Shown here: one piece after another, positions 10,537-19,689 of the stretch
Position numbering within the stretch: the stretch's first letter is position 1
How the letters are laid out: every line of letters starts with the position of its first letter
From: Candidatus Brevundimonas colombiensis
GTDB lineage: Bacteria; Pseudomonadota; Alphaproteobacteria; Caulobacterales; Caulobacteraceae
Assembly (NCBI GenBank): GCA_029202665.1
Contig: CP119326.1
Coordinates: 372,001 to 436,000, forward strand
Direction of reading: 5' to 3'
Length of the DNA stretch: 64,000 nucleotides
Position numbers and translations under genes: made by a program
The notes under the pieces: generated by a model
Told to the model about the DNA's origin: nothing
The model's database searches: none
The model's input: only the letters and a program-made list of their open reading frames with translations

Positions 10537-11183
10537 CGATCGCCGACCCCGCCGCCTTCATTCGGGACAACACCCGTCTTCAACCCGTGCCGCACGCGCC
10601 GGAGATTTCCCTGTGGCTGGCCGACGAGATCACCCCGATCTGGCGGCTGACCGAGGAGGAGCTGGGTGAAATGGGCGTGCCGCCGCCCTTCTGGGCCTTC
10701 GCCTGGGCGGGCGGTCAGGCGCTGAGCCGCTATCTGCTGGATCATCCGCATGAGGTGGCGGGAAAGCGGGTGCTGGACTTCGCCGCCGGTTCGGGCCTGG
10801 TCGGCGTGGCGGCGATGAGGGCGGGCGCGGCCTCGGTCCTGTGCGCGGACATCGACCCCTTTTGTCAGGCCGCCGTCGCCGCCAACGCCGCCGCCAACCG
10901 CGTGACCCTGACCTTCACCCAGGCCAATCTGCTGGACGCCGCCCCGCCCGAGGTCGAGGTCATCTGCGCGGGCGACATCTGCTACGAACGCCCGATGACC
11001 GAGGCCGTCCTGGCCTGGCTGGCCCAGGCCCGCAGCCGGGGGACGCGCGTCCTGATCGGCGATCCGGGCCGCACCTATTTCCCGCGCACGGGCCTGGACT
11101 TCCTGGCCGAATACCGCGTCCCCACCTCGCGCGAGCTGGAGGATCAGGAGATCAAGCGATCCTCGGTCTGGGCCATGCCCTGA
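10533..11183 (+). CDS. Nnt1-type class I SAM-dependent methyltransferase
   Basis: A 216-residue protein with the SAM-binding motif LDFAAGSGLVGVAAM, an acidic turn CADIDPFC, and the catalytic-region motif GDICYERPMT. This pattern matches COG3897 enzymes, related to nicotinamide N-methyltransferase and to the ETFB lysine methyltransferases. In alphaproteobacteria several of these modify electron-transfer flavoprotein beta; that assignment here is inference. It starts inside the desaturase stop codon. Confidence 0.82.
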   Translation: MTIADPAAFIRDNTRLQPVPHAPEISLWLADEITPIWRLTEEELGEMGVPPPFWAFAWAGGQALSRYLLDHPHEVAGKRVLDFAAGSGLVGVAAMRAGAASVLCADIDPFCQAAVAANAAANRVTLTFTQANLLDAAPPEVEVICAGDICYERPMTEAVLAWLAQARSRGTRVLIGDPGRTYFPRTGLDFLAEYRVPTSRELEDQEIKRSSVWAMP

Positions 11184-11195
11184 GCCTGCCGGACG

Positions 11196-11261
11196 TGATT
11201 CCGGGGCGCCCGCAGGGCGAACCCGGAACCCAGGCTCGCCTTGCTCGACCCCGGAATCACG
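11196..11261. repeat. Palindromic element with 12-bp perfect terminal inverted repeats
   Basis: It begins GTGATTCCGGGG and ends with the exact reverse complement 66 bp later, with an inner GAACCCGGAACCCAGG. The ATTCCGGGG/CCCCGGAAT family recurs at 31719, 56497 and 63721. It lies between two convergent genes. Confidence 0.7.
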
Positions 11262-11285
11262 ACGAGGGTGTTGCGGCAGGCCGAC

Positions 11286-11849
11286 TTAAGCGGCTTGTCC
11301 CTCGTGCCGCCCCTCGCCGAATTCCTCGATCATCTTGGCGTTGAAGGCCGGGATGTCGTCGGGGCAACGGCTGGTGACCAGTCCCTGATCCACCACCACC
11401 TCTTCATTGACTACATCGGCCCCGGCGTTCTTCAGGTCGGTGCGGATGCTCTCGAAGGCCGTCATCCGACGCCCCTCGACCACCCCCGCCTCGATCAGCA
11501 GCCAGGGCGCGTGACAGATGGCGGCGACCGGCTTGCCCGCATCGAAGAAGGCCCGCACGAAGGCCACCGCATCCGCATCGGCGCGCAACAGGTCGGGATT
11601 GGCCACCCCGCCCGGCAGCAGCAGCGCCGAATAGGCCGAGGCGTCCACCGCCGCCACCGCCTTGTCCGCCGTCACCTTCTCGCCCGGCGTCAGATGGTCG
11701 AAGCCCTGGAACTCCCCGGCCTTCAACGACACGATCTCGACCACCGCCCCGGCATCCTTCAGCGCCTTCATCGGTTCGTTCAGTTCGATCAGTTCGACGC
11801 CGTCGGTCGCCAGGATGGCGACGGTCTTGCCGGAAAGGGTCTGGGCCAT
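11286..11849 (-). CDS. DJ-1/PfpI family type 1 glutamine amidotransferase-like protein
   Basis: A 187-residue protein of the PfpI/YhbO group. The nucleophile Cys is in AICHAPWLL and the preceding LLPGGVANPD carries the Gly-Gly turn. The acidic residue that activates the Cys is probably in the early VELIELNEP segment. Family members act as protein or nucleotide deglycases or chaperones under stress; the exact activity here is unproven. ATG 11849 is used because homologues begin close to the first strand (KTVAILATDG). Confidence 0.9.
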   Translation of the reverse strand: MAQTLSGKTVAILATDGVELIELNEPMKALKDAGAVVEIVSLKAGEFQGFDHLTPGEKVTADKAVAAVDASAYSALLLPGGVANPDLLRADADAVAFVRAFFDAGKPVAAICHAPWLLIEAGVVEGRRMTAFESIRTDLKNAGADVVNEEVVVDQGLVTSRCPDDIPAFNAKMIEEFGEGRHEGQAA

Positions 11850-11955
11850 GGGAAATGCTCCGTGTCGGAAAGGGGTTCGGGGCGATGAACCCACGACAAG
11901 TCAAAGGGTTGCGGCTCCGCTTGGCGGATGCGGCCGCCGGTACCATCTATCGTCC

Positions 11956-12360
11956 ATGCGAAGGCTCCTGACCCTGACGACCTTGCTGGCGGCCGCCGCG
12001 ACGCCCGTCCTGGCCCAGATCTACCCGACCCAGACCTATCCGGCGCCCGGCCGCCCCTATGGCGCCTATCCGGGCGGCATACCCGCCGCCATCGCCGACC
12101 AGCATCGCTACGAAAACGACCGTCTGCGCGCCCAGTCCCAGTCCAACGCCGATCAGGCCCGCCAGCAGCAGATCGAGACCCAGTTGCGCCTGCGCGCCAT
12201 CGAGACTGCGCGCGAACCGGCGGCCCCGTCCGCCCTGCCGCCCCGCCTCCTCTACAGCCCGGAACAGGAGCGGGCGCTGCGCCAGTCCGCCGCCGAACGC
12301 CGCCAGCAGACCACCCAGGGCGTCAGCCAGATCGACGCCTGGCTGGATCGGTCGCGTTAG
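11956..12360 (+). CDS. Secreted hypothetical protein, Gln/Arg-rich
   Basis: A 134-residue protein with a clear signal peptide (MRRLLTLTTLLAAAATPVLAQ). A Tyr/Pro-rich stretch (YPTQTYPAPGRPYGAYPGG) follows, then a polar, probably helical Gln/Arg-rich segment. No family is recognised. It is divergent from the PfpI gene and 70 bp ahead of the metallopeptidase gene. Confidence 0.7.
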   Translation: MRRLLTLTTLLAAAATPVLAQIYPTQTYPAPGRPYGAYPGGIPAAIADQHRYENDRLRAQSQSNADQARQQQIETQLRLRAIETAREPAAPSALPPRLLYSPEQERALRQSAAERRQQTTQGVSQIDAWLDRSR

Positions 12361-12430
12361 GACCACGCATCCCTTCCCTCGCCCCCGCGTTCCGGCCTAG
12401 CTTAGGGGCGATCAGACGGGAGATAGGCGG

Positions 12431-13282
12431 ATGCGCTGGCAGGGCGGACGAACGGGCGGCGGGGTCGAGGACCGGCGCGGCATGGGGGGCGGCGCCATCG
12501 CGGGAGGCGGCATCGGCGTGGGCGTGCTGGCCCTGATCGGCTATTTCGTCTTCGGCATCGACCCGTCCACCACGACGCAACTGGCCAGCCAGCTGGGCGG
12601 CGTCGGCGCCTCGGAACAGCAGGGCCAGGTCGGCACGCCCCAGGACCAGGCCGGCCGGTTCGTCGATGTCATCGGCGCCAACATCAACGACGTCTGGGCG
12701 CAGAAGCTTAAGGGCTATCAGCCGCCCAAGGTCGTGATCTACGAACAGGGTACGGGAACCGGCTGCGGCTACGGCCAGTCGGCCATGGGTCCCTTCTACT
12801 GCCCCAACGACAAGACCGTCTATCTGGACCTGAACTTCTGGCAGGAGATGGAGACCCAGCTCGGGGCCTCCGGCGCCGATTTCGCCCGCGCCTATGTCAT
12901 CGCCCATGAGTTCGGCCACCACGTCCAGACTCTGACCGGCACCTCGGATCAGGTGCGTCAGGCCCAGCAGCGGGCGCGTGGCGAGGGCGAGGCCAACCGC
13001 TATTCCGTCGCGCTGGAGCTTCAGGCCGACTGCTACGCCGGGGTCTGGGCCAAGAACGCCGCCGCCGTCTCGAACGGTCAGGTCGCGCTGGAGCCCGGCG
13101 ACATCGAGGAGGGCATGAAGACCGCCCAGGCCATCGGTGACGATGCGCTGCAACGGCGCGGCGGCGGCCGCGTCTCGCCCGAAAGCTTCACCCACGGCTC
13201 CTCGGCCCAGCGGGTCGAATGGCTGCAGCGCGGCTATCAGTCGGGCGATCCCGCATCCTGCGACACCTTCGGCGGCGCCTGA
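12431..13282 (+). CDS. YpfJ-type neutral zinc metallopeptidase
   Basis: A 283-residue protein with a short Arg/Gly-rich cytoplasmic start, one membrane helix (about 21-43) and an extracytoplasmic domain. The zinc site is HEFGH (His159/Glu160/His163), followed by ALELQADCYAGVWA, where a downstream acidic residue may be the third ligand. Cys112 and Cys124 (GCGYG, FYCPND) could form a disulfide. The family is widespread and its substrate is unknown. An AGGGGCGATCAGACGGGAGAT stretch before the ATG supplies a ribosome site. Confidence 0.9.
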   Translation: MRWQGGRTGGGVEDRRGMGGGAIAGGGIGVGVLALIGYFVFGIDPSTTTQLASQLGGVGASEQQGQVGTPQDQAGRFVDVIGANINDVWAQKLKGYQPPKVVIYEQGTGTGCGYGQSAMGPFYCPNDKTVYLDLNFWQEMETQLGASGADFARAYVIAHEFGHHVQTLTGTSDQVRQAQQRARGEGEANRYSVALELQADCYAGVWAKNAAAVSNGQVALEPGDIEEGMKTAQAIGDDALQRRGGGRVSPESFTHGSSAQRVEWLQRGYQSGDPASCDTFGGA

Positions 13283-13336
13283 GCGCCGCCCCGCCTTGTC
13301 TGACCCGCCTTGTCTGAAACGATTGATTGACCAACG

Positions 13337-14974
13337 ATGCATGATCGCGCCGGCCTGACCGCACGCCCCGAAGACCTGATCGACCTGGACGCCCTGCTGG
13401 GCGCCTATGAAACGGTCCAGCCAGACATGACCGAGCCCCAGCAGCGGGTGGTCTTCGGCACCTCGGGCCACCGGGGGTCCAGCCTGGACGGCGCCTTCAA
13501 CCAGGCCCACATCCTGGCCATCGCCCAGTCGATCGCCGAATACCGCGCGGCCCAGGGCGTGGACGGCCCCCTGTTCCTGGGGCGTGACACCCACGGCCTG
13601 TCCGAACCCGCCTTCCGCACCACGCTGGAGGTGCTGGTCGCCAACGGGGTCCAGGTGCTGATCGACGCCCGCGACGGCTTCACCCCCACCCCCGCCGTGT
13701 CCCACGCCATACTGACGCACAATCGGGCCAACGCGCGCCAGGCGGACGGCGTCCTGATCACCCCGTCGCACAATCCGCCCCGCGACGGCGGCATCAAATA
13801 CAATCCCCCCTCGGGCGGCCCGGCCGGGAGCGAGGCCACCGCCGCCATCGCCGCCCGCGCCAACCAGTTGATCGAGGGCGGCCTGACCCAGGTGCGCCGC
13901 GTCCCGTCCGCCCAGGCCCAGGCGGCGGCGGGCCGGTTCGACTATCTGTCCGCCTATATCGACGACCTGCCCCGCGTCGTGGACCTGGAGGCCATCCGAA
14001 ACGCCGGGGTCCGCATCGGCGCCGATCCGCTGGGCGGCGCCGCCGTGGCCTATTGGGGCGAGATCGCAGAGCGTCACAGACTGGACCTGACCGTCGTCAA
14101 CGACGCCGTCGACCCGCGCTGGGCCTTCATGCCGCTGGACGCCGACGGCAAGATCCGCATGGACTGTTCCTCGCCCTCGGCCATGGCCGGTCTGATCGGC
14201 ATGATGAAGGGCGGATCGGCCTATGATGTCGCCTTCGGCAACGACGCCGACGCGGATCGCCACGGCATCGTCACCCCCGACGCGGGCCTGATGAACCCCA
14301 ACCATTTCCTGGCCGCCGCCATCGCCTATCTGTTCGCCAACCGGCCGGGCTGGGGCGCGGACGTGGCGGTGGGCAAGACCCTGGTCTCGTCGTCCATGAT
14401 CGACCGGGTCGTCGCCGGCCTGGGCCGCCGCCTGCTGGAAGTTCCGGTCGGCTTCAAACATTTCGTGCCGGGCCTTCTGGACGGAACCGTGGGCTTCGGC
14501 GGCGAGGAATCGGCCGGCGCCTCCTTCCTGCGTCAGGACGGGACGGTGTGGACCACCGACAAGGACGGCCTCATCCTGTGCCTGCTGGCCGCCGAGATTC
14601 AGGCCCGCACCGGGCGCAGCGCCAGCCGGCTCTACGCCGACCTGACCGACCAGTACGGCGCCCCCGCCTACGCCCGCGTCGACGCCCCGGCGACCCGCGC
14701 GGAAAAGGCCCGTCTGGCCGCCCTCAGCCCCTCGGACGTCACCGCCACCGCCCTGGCGGGGCAGGCCATCACCGACATCCTGACCAAGGCCCCCGGCAAT
14801 GGCGAGGCCATCGGCGGGCTGAAGGTCGTCACCGCCGACGCCTGGTTCGCCGCCCGCCCCTCGGGCACCGAGGACGTCTATAAAATCTATGCCGAATCCT
14901 TCCTCGGCCCGGACCATCTGGCCCAGGTTCAGGCCGAGGCCAGGGCGGTGGTGGCGACGGCCCTGGCGGGCTAG
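13337..14974 (+). CDS. pgm: Phosphoglucomutase (alpha-D-glucose phosphate-specific)
   Basis: A 545-residue enzyme, almost the length of E. coli Pgm, interconverting glucose 1-phosphate and glucose 6-phosphate. Diagnostic pieces are GTSGHRG near residue 41, the phosphoserine loop [11 protein letters not shown] (Ser144), the metal loop [10 protein letters not shown], the sugar loop [10 protein letters not shown], and the phosphate-binding [11 protein letters not shown] near the end. It supplies glucose 1-phosphate for nucleotide sugars and envelope polysaccharides. A gene of unknown function starts 5 bp downstream. Confidence 0.96.
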   Translation: MHDRAGLTARPEDLIDLDALLGAYETVQPDMTEPQQRVVFGTSGHRGSSLDGAFNQAHILAIAQSIAEYRAAQGVDGPLFLGRDTHGLSEPAFRTTLEVLVANGVQVLIDARDGFTPTPAVSHAILTHNRANARQADGVLITPSHNPPRDGGIKYNPPSGGPAGSEATAAIAARANQLIEGGLTQVRRVPSAQAQAAAGRFDYLSAYIDDLPRVVDLEAIRNAGVRIGADPLGGAAVAYWGEIAERHRLDLTVVNDAVDPRWAFMPLDADGKIRMDCSSPSAMAGLIGMMKGGSAYDVAFGNDADADRHGIVTPDAGLMNPNHFLAAAIAYLFANRPGWGADVAVGKTLVSSSMIDRVVAGLGRRLLEVPVGFKHFVPGLLDGTVGFGGEESAGASFLRQDGTVWTTDKDGLILCLLAAEIQARTGRSASRLYADLTDQYGAPAYARVDAPATRAEKARLAALSPSDVTATALAGQAITDILTKAPGNGEAIGGLKVVTADAWFAARPSGTEDVYKIYAESFLGPDHLAQVQAEARAVVATALAG

Positions 14975-14979
14975 GGCGA

Positions 14980-15438
14980 ATGACGGTCCGCCGCTTCGAC
15001 ATCTTCGCGGACTATTTCCAGTTCTACGTCTGCGACGAAACCTTCGTCACCGACCCCGCTCTCCTGTGGGGCCCGGCCGGCGACCCCATGCTGGCCGTGG
15101 GCCCCGACCTGATCGCCATAGGGACGGCGCGCAACATGCGGGTTCCGGTCGAACTTCAAATCCTGCCGTCGGAACCGGCGCCCGACACGGACGCGTGGGA
15201 TCAGGTCCGCGACTGCGGCCTCCGCCTGACCAGCGGCGCGCTGATCGTGTTCGGCTGCACCGATGATCCGGATCAGGCCGAACGCATCGCCGCGCCCGTC
15301 GGCGACTATGCCGCCCGCGTTTGTCACGGCGGATTGAACAGCCTGTCCGAAGACGGCCTGGATGGCGACGACCGTTATCGCATCCAGCTCTGGCCCGGCG
15401 CGGTGCGTCCAGTGACGGTGCTCAAAGCCCCTGCCTAG
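14980..15438 (+). CDS. Conserved-looking hypothetical protein downstream of pgm
   Basis: A 152-residue soluble protein opening with RRFDIFADYFQFYVCDE. It is acidic and rich in aromatic and beta-forming segments (MLAVGPDLIAIGTARN, GALIVFGCTDDP, YRIQLWPG), with no signal peptide or membrane helix. I do not recognise a catalytic motif. The 5-bp gap to pgm suggests cotranscription, but nothing links it to sugar metabolism. Confidence 0.7.
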   Translation: MTVRRFDIFADYFQFYVCDETFVTDPALLWGPAGDPMLAVGPDLIAIGTARNMRVPVELQILPSEPAPDTDAWDQVRDCGLRLTSGALIVFGCTDDPDQAERIAAPVGDYAARVCHGGLNSLSEDGLDGDDRYRIQLWPGAVRPVTVLKAPA

Positions 15439-15443
15439 CCGTT

Positions 15444-16232
15444 TCAGATCACGCCCTCGATCCACGCCCTCAGGGGATTGGCGGGATCGGACAGCAGCTT
15501 GATCACCATGCCGATGCAGATCAGCACCAGCAGGGGCCGGATCAGTTTCGGCCCGAACCGCATCGCCGCATGCGACCCCAGCCAGCCGCCCAGCACCTGC
15601 CCCACCGCCATCGTCAACCCGACGGCCCACAGCACATGGCCGCCGATGGCGAACACCACCACCGACACCAGATTGCTGGAGAAGTTCAGCGCCTTGGTAT
15701 GGGCCGTGGCCCGAGTCAGCCCCATTCCCATCAGCGTCACCAGCGCCAGGGCGAAGAAGGACCCCGCGCCCGGACCGAAGAAGCCGTCGTAGAAGCCGAT
15801 CCCGCCCGACACGGCCCCGAAGGCCAGGGGCGTCAGCCGCGCATGGACATCCTCGTCGCTGGCCTTGGGGCCGACCAGGAAATAGACCGCGATCCCCGCC
15901 AGCAACAGCGGCAGCAGCACCATCAGCCAGGTCGTATCGACGAAACTGACCACCATGGCGCCCAGGGCGGCGCCGACCGCCGTGGCGATCAGCGGCCATT
16001 TCAGCAGGGCGAAATCGATCCGCCCCTTGCGCCAGAAGGTCCAGGTCGCCGAGGCGGTGCCGCAACTGCCCTGGATCTTGTTGGTGGCGATGGCCGCCAC
16101 CGGGCTGACCCCGACCGCCAGCAACACCGGCACGGTGATCAGGCCGCCGCCCCCCGCGATGGCGTCCACGAACCCCGCCGCCATGGCCGCAGCGAACAAC
16201 AGGGCGACGATTTCGGGGGTGAATTCGATCAT
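15444..16232 (-). CDS. TSUP (TauE/SafE, YfcA-like) membrane permease
   Basis: A 262-residue polytopic protein with the two TSUP half-repeats. The first carries GFVDAIAGGGGLITVPVLL and TNKIQG; the second carries GFYDGFFGPGAGSF and AHTKALNF. About eight helices are visible. The family exports or imports sulfur oxyanions or organosulfonates; the substrate here is unknown. Its stop lies 5 bp from the stop of the converging gene. Confidence 0.92.
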   Translation of the reverse strand: MIEFTPEIVALLFAAAMAAGFVDAIAGGGGLITVPVLLAVGVSPVAAIATNKIQGSCGTASATWTFWRKGRIDFALLKWPLIATAVGAALGAMVVSFVDTTWLMVLLPLLLAGIAVYFLVGPKASDEDVHARLTPLAFGAVSGGIGFYDGFFGPGAGSFFALALVTLMGMGLTRATAHTKALNFSSNLVSVVVFAIGGHVLWAVGLTMAVGQVLGGWLGSHAAMRFGPKLIRPLLVLICIGMVIKLLSDPANPLRAWIEGVI

Positions 16233-16278
16233 GGCGCCGACCTAGGCCGTTCCCCGCCGCCGATCCAGCCTCAATCGG

Positions 16279-17241
16279 TCAGGCCCCGACCGTGATCTCC
16301 ATCGGCCGCTCGACGAACAGGCGCGGGCCGCGCAGGTCCAGGATGACGCGCCGATCCTCGAACGCCGCCATGCCGACCAGCGCCTTTGGAAAGCCCGGCA
16401 CGGCCACGTCGTCATAGATGGCCACCGCCGCCTGACGATACAATTCGTCGCCAATGGTCAGGGTACGGACGATCACCGTCTCGGCTCCCACCACGCCGCC
16501 CAGCACCATGCTCTGGCCCGGGGTCCGCCGGCGGCCGTCCAGCAGGCCCGCCGCGTCGGCCGTCTCGCGCGTCACGGCCAGCACCGCCGATGCGCCGGTG
16601 TCGATCACCGCATCGACCGCGGCCCCCTCCACCGTGATCGCCGCCTGCAACGCCTTGCCCGCCCGCGTCACCGCGACAGGGGCCAGGCCCGGCGGCGGCG
16701 TCCATCCCGCACGCGAGATCAGCCGGATCCGCCGCCTGCGGACATCCAGTTCAAGGATCAGTTCGCGCAGCACATCCTGCCCCAGGATCAGGGGCGCGCC
16801 CAATCCCTTGTCGCCGGCCAGCGGCCCCAGGTCCAGGATCGCGGCGCGCAGCCCCTCCAGCCGCACCCCCTGGGGGCCGCCGATGCGGACATCCAGCGTC
16901 GCGCCGCGCCCGACCTGGGCCTGGCCGCCGACGCCGTAGGCCACCATCGGGATGTCGAACACATGGGTCAGACCCAGCGTCTGGACCAGCGAACGGTCGA
17001 TCACCGAATACTGCGCCCCGGAATCGATCAGGGCCCGCACCGGCCGACCGTCCACGGACACCTCCACCGTCGGGGTGCTGGCGCGCGGCTCGGCATAGGG
17101 TTGCCAGCCCGTCGTCCCGCCCGGCGCGAAAACCACCGTCGGCCCCCGCCACAGCACATGGTCGCGCAGCCACCAGGCTCCGCCCACGCCCCCGGCGATC
17201 AACCCCAGCCGGATCAGAAGATCGCGTCGTCTCATGCCCAT
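16279..17241 (-). CDS. Membrane-anchored two-lobed retropepsin-like aspartic protease
   Basis: A 320-residue protein with a basic N-terminus and hydrophobic anchor (MRRRDLLIRLGLIAGG). Two catalytic-loop signatures are present: ALIDSGAQYSVID in the first half and AVIDTGASAVLAV in the second. Both lobes of a pepsin-like active site would thus be encoded in one chain, each in retropepsin form. The start ATG 17241 is chosen because it places the anchor at the N-terminus; the frame is open further upstream. The substrate is unknown. Confidence 0.82.
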   Translation of the reverse strand: MGMRRRDLLIRLGLIAGGVGGAWWLRDHVLWRGPTVVFAPGGTTGWQPYAEPRASTPTVEVSVDGRPVRALIDSGAQYSVIDRSLVQTLGLTHVFDIPMVAYGVGGQAQVGRGATLDVRIGGPQGVRLEGLRAAILDLGPLAGDKGLGAPLILGQDVLRELILELDVRRRRIRLISRAGWTPPPGLAPVAVTRAGKALQAAITVEGAAVDAVIDTGASAVLAVTRETADAAGLLDGRRRTPGQSMVLGGVVGAETVIVRTLTIGDELYRQAAVAIYDDVAVPGFPKALVGMAAFEDRRVILDLRGPRLFVERPMEITVGA

Positions 17242-17497
17242 GACATGGACCGTCGCGACGACGGGCGCCAGCGGGGCGATGGTCGCAACGCCCTTCGCCC
17301 GTCCCTGTCGGCCATCCTGGCCACGGGGCGGGCAGGGATGGAGGTCGCACAGGGCATGAAATTGTCGTCCGCCGATCCCTTCGTCGCCCCTCGCGCGCCA
17401 AACCGGCCACAAGCCCGCGGAACCCGACAAAATCATCCCGGCCGGGGCCAGAAACCGGATGACGCCGCCGCCCCGTCTGGCTACGACCTTCAGCATC

Positions 17498-18892
17498 ATG
17501 AACACCTCCCCCGACCGTTACGTCTCGACCCGAGGCCTCTCGCCCGAAACCGATTTCGCCGACGCCCTGCTGCGCGGCATCGCGCCGGACGGCGGCCTCT
17601 ATATGCCCGCCGCCTGGCCGGCGCTTTCGCCCCAGGCCTGGACCGGCGCGGCGGACTACAAGCGCATCGCCCTTCAGGCCATGTCGCCCTTCGTCGGCGA
17701 CGCCCTGCCGGCCGGGGCGCTGGATCGCGCTCTGGATCGCCTGACCGCCGGCTTCGACCATCCGCTGGTCACGCCCCTGGTCGAGCTGGAGCCGGGGCTG
17801 TTCGTGCTGGAGCTGTTCCACGGACCGACCGCCGCTTTCAAGGACCTGGCCATGCAGCTGGTCGCGGCCCTGACCGACGAGGCCTTGTCGGCCTCGGGCG
17901 AGCGGCTGACCATCCTGACCGCCACCTCGGGCGACACGGGCGCCGCCGCCGTGCGCGCCTTCGCCGGGGCCCGGTCCGTCGATCTGATCGTGCTGCACCC
18001 GCTGGATCGCGTGTCGCCGATCCAGCGCAAACAGATGACGACGGTCCAGGCGGACAATGTGCTGAACCTGGCCGTGCGCGGCGATTTCGACGACTGCCAG
18101 CGCCTGGTCAAAAGCCTGCTGGCCGACGAGGATCTGCGCTCACGCGGCCGGCTGTCGTCGGTCAATTCGATCAACTGGGCGCGGCTGGCGGGCCAGATCC
18201 CCTATTATGTCTCCGCCACCGCCCAGCTGGGCCGGGCCGCCACTTTCGTCGTGCCGACCGGCAATTTCGGCGACGCCTTCGCCGGGATCGCCGCGACCCG
18301 TATGGGCCTGCCGTCGAACGGCTTCGTGGCGGCCGTGAACCAGAACGACGCCCTGGCCCGCGCCCTCAACGACGGCCTCTATTCGCGCCGCGCGGCGGTC
18401 GAGAGCGGCAGCGTCTCCATGGACGTCCAGGCCCCGTCCAACTTCGAACGTCTGGTGTTCGAGGCGACGGGCCGCGACGCCGGGGCGACCCGCGCGGTGT
18501 TCGAGACCTTCGCCCGCGACGGCGCCGTCGCCTTCGACCCGGACCTGCTGGCCGCCCTGCGGTCCGAGGTCTCGGCCGTCTCCATCGACGAGGCCGAAAC
18601 CCGCGCCGAGATCGCCCATGCCTATGAGGCCTGGGGCCGCGTGGTCTGCCCGCACACAGCCGTCGCCCTGGCCGCCGCGCGTCGCCAGGATCGCGCCAGG
18701 GGACCGGTCGTGGCCCTGTCCACCGCCCACCCGTCCAAGTTCGGCGCCTTCGTCTCCGACGTCCTGGGCTTCGAACCCGAAGCCGCAAACGTCATCGCCG
18801 CCCTGGGCGATCGGCCCGAGCGGTTGACGGTGGTCAATGGGACGGTTGAGGCGGCGCTGGACGCGGTGGCGGCCTTTTCAGGCCGCCACTGA
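17498..18892 (+). CDS. thrC: Threonine synthase
   Basis: A 464-residue PLP enzyme that converts O-phosphohomoserine to threonine. The PLP lysine is Lys115 in HGPTAAFKDLAMQ, and the phosphate-binding loop is TSGDTGAAAV. The early TRGLSPETDF and APDGGLYMP segments are typical of the long (yeast/E. coli) class. ATG 17498 gives the usual family N-terminus (MNTSPDRYVSTRG). It lies about 0.8 kb from thrB but on the opposite strand, so it is not in the thrAB operon. No attenuator-like structure was seen upstream. Confidence 0.96.
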   Translation: MNTSPDRYVSTRGLSPETDFADALLRGIAPDGGLYMPAAWPALSPQAWTGAADYKRIALQAMSPFVGDALPAGALDRALDRLTAGFDHPLVTPLVELEPGLFVLELFHGPTAAFKDLAMQLVAALTDEALSASGERLTILTATSGDTGAAAVRAFAGARSVDLIVLHPLDRVSPIQRKQMTTVQADNVLNLAVRGDFDDCQRLVKSLLADEDLRSRGRLSSVNSINWARLAGQIPYYVSATAQLGRAATFVVPTGNFGDAFAGIAATRMGLPSNGFVAAVNQNDALARALNDGLYSRRAAVESGSVSMDVQAPSNFERLVFEATGRDAGATRAVFETFARDGAVAFDPDLLAALRSEVSAVSIDEAETRAEIAHAYEAWGRVVCPHTAVALAAARRQDRARGPVVALSTAHPSKFGAFVSDVLGFEPEAANVIAALGDRPERLTVVNGTVEAALDAVAAFSGRH

Positions 18893-18900
18893 ACCCGAAC

Positions 18901-19215
18901 TCAGCGGCGATTGCCGCCGGTCAGGGCGCGTATCAGCAGAAGACCGACGCCCGCGACCGACAGGGTGGTGACCAGCGGACGCTTGCGCGCCTCGGCCGCC
19001 ACGGTGCGGGCCTTGTCGCGATAATCGGCCGGGGTCTTCTCGACCAGGCGATCTACGGCGTCCATGGCCTTGCCGAAGGTCTCCAGCGACTTGCCCTTGG
19101 CGTCGTTATAGGCGCCCTCGACCTGCAACTTCTGGTCGCCGACCAGCTGGCCCAAGCCTTTTTGCACCTTGCCTTGCACCTGCGAAGCGGCGCCGTTGAT
19201 CTGTTCGTCGGTCAT
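18901..19215 (-). CDS. CsbD-like stress protein with a C-terminal membrane helix
   Basis: A 104-residue protein. The first 60 residues show the CsbD pattern (INGAASQVQGKVQKGLGQLVGD, then LQVEGAYNDAKGK). A linker and one C-terminal hydrophobic helix (VTTLSVAGVGLLLIRALTG) follow. CsbD proteins are general-stress-induced and of unknown biochemistry. The added helix suggests membrane attachment. Confidence 0.85.
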   Translation of the reverse strand: MTDEQINGAASQVQGKVQKGLGQLVGDQKLQVEGAYNDAKGKSLETFGKAMDAVDRLVEKTPADYRDKARTVAAEARKRPLVTTLSVAGVGLLLIRALTGGNRR

Positions 19216-19308
19216 GATGTCATCCTCGGGGAGAAAGAGAGCGGCGCTTTTCGCCGTTGCACATCAAAACCCCAGTTACGCTTTCGGTTCCAGCGACGAT
19301 ACGCATGT

Positions 19309-19472
19309 CCCCTCCGTTCGGGCGGGGTGGTCGCGCAGCGACCGGGTGGGGGCGGCCCGGCAGGGACGCGCTTAGCGGGTGCAATACAGATCGGTGAAGC
19401 GTGTGCGGCCGTCCCCACCCGACCTCGCTCCGCTCGGCCGCCCTCCCCGAACGGGGAGGGAGAAAGGCGTCG
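19309..19472. repeat. Palindromic element (CTCCCC/GGGGAG type) in a gene-free stretch
   Basis: Positions 19216-19689 hold no convincing gene. Within them, 19309-19472 is an inverted-repeat element. The left arm carries GGTCGCGCAGCGACC and GGTGGGGGCGGCC; the right arm carries GTCCCCACCCGACCTCGCTC and CCTCCCCGAACGGGGAGGG. The same building blocks occur at 34846 and 58917. The remaining 200 bp (19473-19689) contain an imperfect inverted pair around TTTGCACC / GGGTGCAG (19607-19637) of unknown meaning. Confidence 0.65.
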
Positions 19473-19689
19473 CATCGGTCCCAACTCCGCAATCCAGGCA
19501 TCGCGATTTCAACGACTTGATCGCCGCCAGCGACATTCGGCCATACAGGCCCGAAACCGTGCGATACTGCGCCTCGGGTCTTTGACATCGCCGCCCGGCG
19601 CAATTGCACTTTGCACCTTTTTTCCGGGTGCAGTTCAATTTCCTGATTTCAGACGAAGCGCACCGATTGCACCGTCTTTTTCGCCCGTC

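Noticed and set aside
12323..14917. An 864-codon minus-strand frame opposite the metallopeptidase and pgm genes
   Set aside because: It is an antisense shadow of two clearly recognisable plus-strand genes; the translation is Gly/Ala/Asp/Arg-rich with no domain.
17242..17497. Attenuator or riboswitch before thrC
   Set aside because: No Thr/Ile-rich short frame, terminator or aptamer consensus was found in this gap.
19309..19472. Possible CRISPR or tandem-repeat array
   Set aside because: The repeats are inverted arms of one element, not regularly spaced direct repeats with unique spacers.
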